From assembly GCA_001792895.1 (NCBI GenBank), contig MARA01000132.1:1-23645 (forward strand): 23,645 nt of DNA, read 5' to 3'. This document shows positions 10,759-17,817 of this stretch, piece by piece (positions within the stretch are counted from its first letter, which is position 1; each line of letters starts with the position of its first letter). The stretch comes from Lentinus brumalis (lineage: Eukaryota; Basidiomycota; Agaricomycetes; Polyporales; Polyporaceae). The notes beneath the pieces were generated by a model. It saw only the letters and a program-made list of their open reading frames with translations, ran no database searches and was not told where the DNA came from. The translations under genes and the position numbers were made by a program.

Positions 10759-11669
10759 CTAGATATAGTGCGTGTCATCGAAAGGGCAAAGATAAACCTT
10801 ACGCTCGGACAAGGGGTTATTGGTCGCTACGTTGAGGTAGCTCATCGCTGCAGTCAACGTGTCGTCGTCTCCGGGGGGACGACGCACCCTGCGAGCCGGT
10901 CCTCTAGGTGATTGGACCAACTGGGTTCCGCGAACGAGAACGCATATCTCCCTGCAACCAGGTCATTGCGAAGGGAGATCAGAAATGATTCCAATGATAC
11001 CGCCCACTGCGGACTCCCGGGGAGAGTGCCGTCGTTATTGCCGCGTTCGATCGGCAAGGTTATCATGCTCACAGCCTCGCCGACCGTTGTGTGGTCGACC
11101 AGCGCAGGGTTACACTGCGGGCCGGGCCAGGTGATCCAAGAGGGCAACTTGAATCCGTTGTCGCCTGAGCGAAGGCCTTGGACAGTCCCGAGGGGCGTGC
11201 CGAGACACTGAGTATGGAACCAGTGTGCGCACTCTGGACAGAAACGGGCCGTCTCTCTCTCCGGGAGATAGAGCCCTTGTTTTGCACAGTCTCCGTGACA
11301 GAAGCGGCGCGAGACCTATGTAGAGCGATGAAGTTGGTCATCTCCTTGTGCGGGATGGCGCGGGCTCACCTGAATAGCGACAGGCTCGTCGGAGAGAGGT
11401 TTCTCGTTCGCCGTGTTGACGGCAATGTCTTCGCGGAGCCAGAACTGAGTAGGGTCAACGAAGGGGAAGTTGGCGGCGTCGAGAGTCATGCGTGCGACGT
11501 GAATGACTTCGAGAATATCGGTGGAGTAGCAGCGAACCATCGCATTGCTGCGAATCAACTGCTTTTTGCCTGTGAGGGCAGCAGCGTCCCCCGCGGCGTG
11601 CTCCGTATACTGTACGCCTAGTGACAGGTCCCGTGCAGTATAGAGGACGCGGAGCACAACATAGTATAC
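10759..11669 (-). pseudogene. BAH-like plus PHD-like zinc-finger protein, copy 3, 5'-truncated and frameshifted
   Basis: Two exons are clear on the minus strand: 11669-11370 (300 nt, the same length as the BAH exon of copy 2) and 11315-10759, joined across a 54-nt GTGAGC..TAG intron at 11369-11316. The BAH-like exon reads VVLRVLYTARDLSLG, STDILEVIHVARM and FWLREDIAVN. The finger reads FCHGDC then FCPECAHWFHTQC, followed by LPSWITWPGP and MITLPIERGN. A run of six C on the coding strand (G at 10873-10878) breaks the frame. In the shifted frame, homology resumes with SYLNVATNNPL and ends YLCPFDDTHYI-stop at 10759, matching the C-termini of the other copies. Upstream exons for the N-terminus are not recognisable, because palindromes and repeats begin within about 200 bp. 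It is a decaying copy, or a functional gene with an assembly indel plus a missed 5' end. Confidence 0.68.
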
Positions 11670-11938
11670 CTACGGCACAGAGGACACTACAGTTAGCGAC
11701 GATTGATAGGTATTTCTGTAACCCCCTTAGGGTTAGGGGGAGGTAAGGGTGAGCATTATTGGGCCGAATGTACGTTGCGAGCGGTCGAGTTGCTGGAGAG
11801 CATAAATTGCGGCGGAGGAGCGGTTGGTGGCAGGGAGGTGGGTGTGATTGGTATAAGTAGCGAACGAGCGGGCAACCGCTCAGAACTGTGTAGAAGGTAA
11901 ACGGTTGCAGAATGTATGGTGAGCAGTCGGCCATCCAC
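11670..11938. other. Upstream flank of copy 3 with telomere-like motif
   Basis: No complete gene is seen. CCCCCTTAGGGTTAGGGGGAG at about 11722-11742 holds two TTAGGG-type units inside a small inverted repeat. A variant palindrome, GAGCGGGCAACCGCTC, lies near 11866-11881. A possible exon on the minus strand (LPLTLRGLQKYLSI) precedes the BAH exon of copy 3 but is not convincingly homologous to the other copies. Confidence 0.4.
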
Positions 11939-12535
11939 GGCACGTTACAAGCGGCCGACCACCTGCTGTCGTGAGCGGTTGACCGCTCGTACCTCATCGT
12001 GAGCGGACGACCGCTCGTACCTCGTCATGAGCGGACGACCGCTCGTACCTCGTCGTGAGCGGACGACCGCTCGTACCTCGTCGTGAGCGGCCGACCGCCT
12101 GCTGTGAGCGGACGACCGCTCGTACCGTACCGTGAGCGGACGATCGCCCGTACTGTACCTTGAGTGGTCGACCGTACCGTACCGTGAGCGGTTGACCGCT
12201 CGTACCGTACCGTGCGCGGCTGACCGCCTGCTACGAGCGGACGACCGCTCGTACCGTACCGTGAGCGGCCGACCGCCCGTTATGTACCTTCAGTGGCCGA
12301 CCGTACTGTACCGTGAGCGGTCGACCGCTCGTACCTTGTCGTGAGTGGTCGACCGTACCGTACCGTGAGCGGTCGACCGCTCGTACCGTACCGTGAGCGG
12401 CTGCCCGCTTGTACCGTACCCCTTGTCGTGAGCATTCGACTGCTCGTACACTGCTATGAGCGGTCGACCGCTCGTACCGTACCGTGAGCGGTCGACAGCT
12501 CGTACCGTGCCATATGAGCGGTTGGCAGCTCGTGC
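11939..12535. repeat. Dense palindrome cluster F, about 27-bp spacing
   Basis: About twenty palindromes or decayed palindromes follow one another at roughly 25-28 bp, joined by short linkers such as GTACCGTACCGT or GTACCTCGTCGT. The centres vary (TTGA, ACGA, CCGA, TCGA), and some copies have lost a half (for example GAGTGGTCGACCGTACC). The linkers are themselves near-palindromic (GTAC), so almost the whole stretch can fold into consecutive hairpins. No gene is present. Confidence 0.92.
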
Positions 12536-13211
12536 CTCGCTGTGAGCGGTCGGCCGCTCGCTGCGATGTTCTAGGCGAGAACTGCCTGCTGCCGTGCACT
12601 GTCCAACTGCTGATCATGGAAAACGAAGGGACATCTGGTGAATGCATCATATTGTATCGTGAACAATATGAGTGGTCGACCGCTCGCACACCTCGCTGTG
12701 AGCGGTCGACCGCTCGTACCCTGCTGTCCGCCCTCGCCCGCTCGTACCTCGCTGTGAGCGGTCGGCCGCTCGCTGCGATGTTCTAGGCGAGAACTGCCTG
12801 CTGCCGTGCACTGTCCAACTGCTGATCATGGAAAACCAAGGGACATCTGGTGAATGCAGGCCGCGAGCGGTCGACCGCTCACCACGGGTGCGTCTGCCGG
12901 ACATAGCGTTGGACGTGCCGGGATGCAGGCTAGTACACCGGACCTGCAACTCCAAGCGTACAATCCAAGCGGCCGACCGCTCTCGAATATGTGTTGGTGC
13001 GGTATCTCCTGTCGCTCGCGACGCGCCGCCGAGCATGTTCTGAGCACGCCCTGATACAAGACTGATGTGTTCAACGCTTAGTGTATCGGCACGCCGCCGG
13101 ACACGTCTTGAGTGCAAATACCATACTTATGCATCCCGTGCTACGTTCAGCGACCCCCATTACCCTGCCGTGAGCGGCCGACCGCTCGTGGGTGCTCACG
13201 GTATTGTATAC

Positions 13212-13294
13212 CAGCCCTCCTGGCTTAGTTGGTAGACCACTTAGAAGCTGTGCCGCTGCACGTCGTGGGCGCAGGTTCGATTCCTGCAGGGCTG
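13212..13294 (+). tRNA. tRNA-like sequence, left arm copy
   Basis: The ends pair as a seven-base acceptor stem (CAGCCCT with AGGGCTG). A Pol III A-box-like TGGCTTAGTTGG and a canonical B box GGTTCGATTCC with a five-pair T stem (GCAGG/CCTGC) are present. The length is 83 nt. No regular D stem and no unambiguous seven-base anticodon loop can be drawn. A strong helix GACCAC/GTGGTC abuts the T stem in the right-arm copy, and here one base is changed (GTGGGC). The isotype is not assigned. It may be an intron-containing tRNA, a tRNA pseudogene or a tRNA-derived SINE head. Confidence 0.5.
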
Positions 13295-13408
13295 TATTCG
13301 TCTTGGGTATCTCGGTTTTTGTCGCCTGGCGACGCGATGAGGAACGGTGGCCCCTACTGGCATCGAGCGGTGGAATCGAACCAGAAAAAAGTGTTTAGGC
13401 GACCATAA

Positions 13409-13483
13409 GAGCCCCACAGGAATCGAACCTGCGACCGCTCGATGCTTTCGCAGAGCGGCTTACCCACTAAGCCAGTAGGGCCC
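13409..13483 (-). tRNA. tRNA-like sequence in the inverted-repeat centre
   Basis: It is 75 nt on the minus strand. The acceptor ends GGGCCCT and GGGGCTC pair with two G-T wobbles. The A-box-like TGGCTTAGTGGG, B box GGTTCGATTCC and T stem GCAGG/CCTGT are intact. The helix next to the T stem is GCCGCTC/GAGCGGT, enclosing TGCGAAAGCATC. This is paralogous to the 83-nt sequence in the arms. No anticodon is confidently assigned. The helix strands are the same hexamers, CCGCTC and GAGCGG, that form the window-wide palindrome. The corresponding segment in the left arm, near 13351-13371, lacks 27 nt. Confidence 0.5.
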
Positions 13484-13563
13484 ACAACGGCATCAGTAGA
13501 ACCCCGCGTCACCCCACTCATCGCGTCGCCAGGCCACAAAAAAGCTGATTCCCAAGCCGAATA

Positions 13564-13646
13564 CAGCCCTGCAGGAATCGAACCTGCGACCACGACGTGC
13601 AGCGGCACAGCTTCTAAGTGGTCTACCAACTAAGCCAGGAGGGCTG
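13564..13646 (-). tRNA. tRNA-like sequence, right arm copy
   Basis: This is the mirror of the 13212-13294 sequence on the opposite strand. It has the same acceptor stem, A box, B box and T stem, and it retains the fully paired GACCAC/GTGGTC helix. One substitution separates the two copies. If any of the three tRNA-like sequences is functional, this copy or the central one is the best candidate. Confidence 0.5.
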
Positions 13647-14000
13647 GTATACAATACCGTGAGCACCCACGAGCGGTCGGCCGCTCACGGCAGGGTAATG
13701 GGGTCGCTGAACGTAGCACGGGATGCATAAGTATGGTATTTGCACTCAAGACGTGTCCGGCGGCGTGCCGATACACTAAGCGTTGAACACATCAGTCTTG
13801 TATCAGGGCGTGCTCAGAACATGCTCGGCGGCGCGTCGCGAGCGACAGGAGATACCGCACCAACACATATTCGAGAGCGGTCGGCCGCTTGGATTGTACG
13901 CTTGGAGTTGCAGGTCCGGTGTACTAGCCTGCATCCCGGCACGTCCAACGCTATGTCCGGCAGACGCACCCGTGGTGAGCGGTCGACCGCTCGCGGCCTG

Positions 14001-14420
14001 CATTCACCAGATGTCCCTTGGTTTTCCATGATCAGCAGTTGGACAGTGCATGGCAGCAGGCAGTTCTCGCCTAGAACATCGCAGCGAGCGGCCGACCGCT
14101 CACAGCGAGGTACGAGCGGGCGAGGGCGGACAGCAGGGTACGAGCGGTCGACCGCTCACAGCGAGGTGTGCGAGCGGTCGACCGCTCATATTGTTCACGA
14201 TACAATATGATGCATTCACCAGATGTCCCTTCGTTTTCCATGATCAGCAGTTGGACAGTGCACGGCAGCAGGCAGTTCTCGCCTAGAACATCGCAGCGAG
14301 CGGCCTACCGCTCACAGCGAGGTACGAGCGGGCGAGGGCGGACAGTAGGGTACGAGCGGTCGACCGCTCACAGCGAGGTGTGCGAGCGGTCGACCGCTCA
14401 TATTGTTCACGATACAATAT
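14001..14420. repeat. 212-bp direct duplication at the outer right arm
   Basis: CATTCACCAGATGTCCCTT recurs at 14001 and 14213, and the 212-bp units are almost identical, each ending with ATTGTTCACGATACAATAT (at about 14208 and 14420). The left arm carries the mirrored pair, with its outer unit shortened to about 12536-12645. This places the duplication before, or together with, formation of the inverted repeat. Confidence 0.88.
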
Positions 14421-14429
14421 AAGCACTCG

Positions 14430-16110
14430 AGTATAGGGTCACCCAGGATATCCCCTCGGCACATGTAAGCGCCCAACAGGAGCCGCCGCTGGGAGCCGTC
14501 AGCTGCGTGGTTCAATTATGGTACCTTACTTCGGGTGTAGCATTACATACAAGAGTTATCTGAGTCAGAGGCAGACATGCACACAGTCGCACTCTGTGCT
14601 CCTGGGCAGTGATGCAACAACATAGAGAGACCGTGTCAGAAGTTTCCCATATGTGTAGGGATAATGGGCCCCTAAGCACCTATCTTCTGGCTGGTCCTGG
14701 GACCTCGGAGCGCCACTCCTCAGAGATATGAACACATAAGGTACACCCCAGTCTATATATTATGTGTTCTATCACCCGGAGACACCTTGGCTCCACGTGT
14801 ATGGTGGAGCTTGTTACATCACAGGCTGATATACTGTTGAGACTGTCCACACCGGGACAAAGTCCAGGTGAAGTTGGGAGTTACGGACTTACAAAGTCCG
14901 GAAGGATGTGTGCGGAGGAAGAAGGATTCAGCAAAGCTATGGATCAACACCTTGAGGATGCGTGGGTGTCTTCAATGTAAGACGGACAAGAGATCCGGAA
15001 TTCATAACAGGAGCAAGCAACAAGTAAGAAGAAAAGCAAGAGTAGTGATGTGCAACGCCCGGTCTTGAGCCATCAGGCTCCCCAAGCCGGCCGTATTCAG
15101 GCCGAGCCAAGCTGAGCTTTCGAGGCGGCCTGGGGAGCCTGACGGCTCGGCACACGACCACAATGAGCTCGAGCTGGGCTCTCGAGCTTGGGCTCAATGA
15201 CGCTGGCATAGGGCGAGCAATATTGATCACTGAACTAATGATACTGCGATTTATGTGGGTTTTAAACATACGTTAGCACTGCAGTACTCACATTTTCTTC
15301 ATCAGGAAGACTCATAAGTAGTCTTGTCACTCTTGTGTATCAATTACTCGGGACTGAGAGCATGCAGTGCACGCTAGGTCAAAGGTCAGAGGGCAGGGCA
15401 AAGCAGATGGCGACGAGAAGTGTCACTGGACGTGTTCTCTCATCGTTCTTCATGCTCTTGCAGCGCAGGAGGCCGGGGCAAGAACCGTCAGCCTGAGGTC
15501 GACGACGGATGCGTCATTGGACACGTCTTCTTGCTCTTCCTGGTGTCAAGCAGCGCGGGAGGGCAGGTGCAGAGGCGGAGTGCAACGAAACACGTTGTTG
15601 GACACGTCTCATTATGGGTCTTTGCACTCTGGCAGTGCAGAGGTGCGGGCAGGAGGTAAGTAGCACCCACCACCTGCAGGCTCTGGCTCAGGCCGAGCTG
15701 AGCTCGAGCCGTCTTCAAGAGCCCGGCCTGCAGTTCGAGCAGGCCGTAGCTCTCCAGGCCGAGCCGTAGCCGCGGCTTTGCAGCCGAGCCGGGCTCGCAC
15801 ATCACTAAGCAAGAGACAAGACCAAGTGGAAAGAAAGTCAAGCCAGAGGTGCGAGGTTAAGCAGAAGTCAGAGTGAGAGGTTGGAGGTCAGGAATCAGAA
15901 GTCTGGTTGGAAAGATCAGACTATGAGAGGAGAGCAAACAGAACAGATCGATCTCACAGTTGTAACAGGGAGCGTAACGAGATATTAGAACTGAGAACTA
16001 AGTGTCGCTACAAGGAGGCTTATATGGCAAAGTCCAAAAGTCCGAAGAGCAGTAGCCAAGACAGAAGTACAGGAGGTCAGGAACCAGAGTCAGGTGGAAA
16101 CTTATGATCA
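14430..16110 (-). mobile_element. Decayed dispersed repeat, copy 2 (opposite orientation)
   Basis: The reverse complement of about 15850-16112 matches 8762-8955 in several blocks (TTCCACCTGACT, GGTTCCTGACCTCC, ATATAAGC, GACTTCTGCTT, CCTCTGGCTTGA). Around 15060-15170 and 15680-15800 are GC-rich inverted segments built from GAGCCG/CGGCTC. Between 15425 and 15610 a degenerate tandem motif, TTGGACACGTCT, recurs at intervals of about 85-90 bp. No intact open reading frame with recognisable motifs exists. The precise ends and class of the element are not established. Confidence 0.45.
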
Positions 16111-16124
16111 GCCAATGCAAAGTA

Positions 16125-16330
16125 TTCCGCCGCTTGTGGGCCTCTTGTGTGCGATAGTGAGTGGTCCGCCGCTCACGGGCCTCTTTCTGCTGTTGTCCGC
16201 TCGTAATCTCCTGTCGATAGTCACGCACAGTGGGCGCTTACAGTGGAGATAGGCATAAATACACCTGTGACCGCAAACTGTGTGTGACTATCGACAGGAG
16301 GTTACGAGCGGACAACAGCAGAAAGATGCC
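16125..16330. repeat. Inverted repeat heading the 46-bp array
   Basis: The segment around 16186-16226 (CTGCTGTTGTCCGCTCGTAA, CTCCTGTCGATAGTCACGC) is the reverse complement of about 16279-16324 (GACTATCGACAGGAGGTTAC, GAGCGGACAACAGCAG). The spacer is about 50 bp. Farther left, 16125-16185 is a degraded inverted version of two array units (GGGCCTCTT, CCGCCGCTCAC). The array therefore begins as a head-to-head structure. Confidence 0.8.
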
Positions 16331-17275
16331 CGCGAGCGGCCGACCGCTCGCTATCGAACATAAGCAGAAAGATGCCCGCGAGCGGCCGACCGCTCGCTAT
16401 CGAACATACGCAGAAGAGCCCGCGAGCGGCCGACCGCTCGCTATCGAACATAAGCAGAAAGATGCCCGCGAGCGGCCAACCGCTCGCTATCGAACATACG
16501 CAGCAAGATGCCCGCGAGCGGCCGACCGCTCGCTATCGAACATACGCAGAAAGATGCCCGCGAGCGGCCGACCGCTCGCTATCGAACATACGCAGAAAGA
16601 TGCCCGCGAGCGGCCAACCGCTCGCTATCGAACATACGCAGCAAGATGCCCGCGAGCGGCCGACCGCTCGCTATCGAACATACGCAGCAAGATGCCCGCG
16701 AGCGGCCGACCGCTCGCTATCGAACATACGCAGAAAGATGCCCGCGAGCGGCCAACCGCTCGCTATCGAACATACGCAGAAAGATGCCCGCGAGCGGGCG
16801 ACCGCTCGCTATCGAACATACGCAGAAAGAGGCCTGCGGGCGGCCGACCGCTTGCTATCGAACATACCCAGAAATATGCCCGCGAGCGGGCGACCGCTCG
16901 CTATCGAACATATGCAGAAAGATGCCCGCGAGCGGCCGACCGCTCGCTATCGAACATACGCAGAAAGAGGCCCGCGAGCGGGCGACCGCTCGCTATCGAA
17001 CATACGCAGAAAGAGGCCCGCGAGCGGGCGACCGCTCGCTATCGAACATACGCAGAAAGATGCCCGCGAGCGGGCGACCGCTCGCTATCGAACATACGCA
17101 GAAAGAGGCCTGCGGGCGGCCGACCGCTTGCTATCGAACATACCCAGAAATATGCCCGCGAGCGGGCGACCGCTCGCTATCGAACATATGCAGAAAGATG
17201 CCCGCGAGCGGCGACCGCTCGCTATCGAACATACGCAGAAAGAGGCCTGCGGGCGGCCGACCGTTCACTATTGGA
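16325..17275. repeat. Tandem repeat cluster E, 46-bp unit, about 20 copies
   Basis: A regular 46-bp unit, with one palindrome per unit and the linker CTATCGAACATACGCAG, repeats about twenty times. Centres are mostly CCGA, with GCGA and CCAA variants that recur in blocks, suggesting that groups of units were amplified together. Because 46 is not divisible by three and no stop occurs, the array is open in all three plus-strand frames for about 0.9 kb. I treat this as incidental. It is not a CRISPR array: the linkers are all the same, and the host is eukaryotic. Confidence 0.95.
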
Positions 17276-17817
17276 GACGCAGAGACAACGCGTCGCGATC
17301 GGGCGACCGCGCGCAGGAGGAGATAGTGATTTGACACTTGAGGGATGCACGTGGGCGGCATAGCCACGTGGCAAGTACGTCATGATGATTCGTGATCGAG
17401 TGTGACAGTTTATGTCGATCAATCAGGAACGCGATCATCTGTGGAAGTGTGGTTAGAGGACATCACGGGCTGAACGCTTCAGAGGGAAGGACGTGCAGGG
17501 ATGGGCGGTGGGGTACAGATTATGTCGCGTCCAAGTGCGAAACACCGGAGATGAGGAGATGAGGAGATGGATGAGCGTGATGGCGAACGGAAAAGGGAAT
17601 CGCAGTGCTCGAGAGAATAGATGATCCCTGCACGGAAAAGGACAAGGTTGGGATTGTTCCGATCGATGGGCCGCGATGCAGGCATGAGGCCGCAGGCAGG
17701 CAGAGATAGATAGAGCGGGGGGAGCGACTCTCTCTCTCTCTCTCTCCCCGCGATCACCCTCTGAGCGACCGCACTCCCCTACTACAGACACTCCTCCACT
17801 CCTCTCTTACTGGCACG
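17276..17817. promoter_or_regulatory. Promoter/5' leader region of the ParB-like gene
   Basis: No palindrome or gene is present. A CT dinucleotide run lies at about 17728-17747, some 70 nt upstream of the ATG at 17818, followed by pyrimidine-rich CTCCTCCACTCCTCTCTTAC. CT-rich tracts before transcription starts are common in fungal promoters. No TATA box is evident. Confidence 0.45.

Larger units (their letters stand above)
12536..14321. repeat. Near-perfect large inverted repeat, arms about 0.85 kb
   Basis: Left arm 12536 to about 13371 and right arm about 13433-14321 are reverse complements about an axis near 13428. Examples are ATATTGTATCGTGAACAA at 12648 matched on the opposite strand at 14191-14208, and the tRNA-like sequence at 13212-13294 matched at 13564-13646. 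Differences are few: single substitutions, and a 27-nt segment present in the right inner arm but absent from the left (near 13361). The arms contain several palindromes of the family and a 212-bp internal duplication. Transcription through the locus would give a long double-stranded hairpin RNA. Confidence 0.9.

Noticed and set aside
12647..14210. Two identical 156-residue open frames in opposite orientation
   Set aside because: They are identical only because they lie in the two arms of the inverted repeat; no protein-like features.
16325..17275. CRISPR-like array of palindromic repeats with regular spacing
   Set aside because: The spacers are the same sequence in every unit, no cas genes are present, and surrounding genes have introns; it is a tandem satellite.
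16230..17363. 377-residue open frame as a repeat protein
   Set aside because: It arises from the 46-bp array, which is open in all three frames; composition follows the repeat and no start or promoter context supports it.
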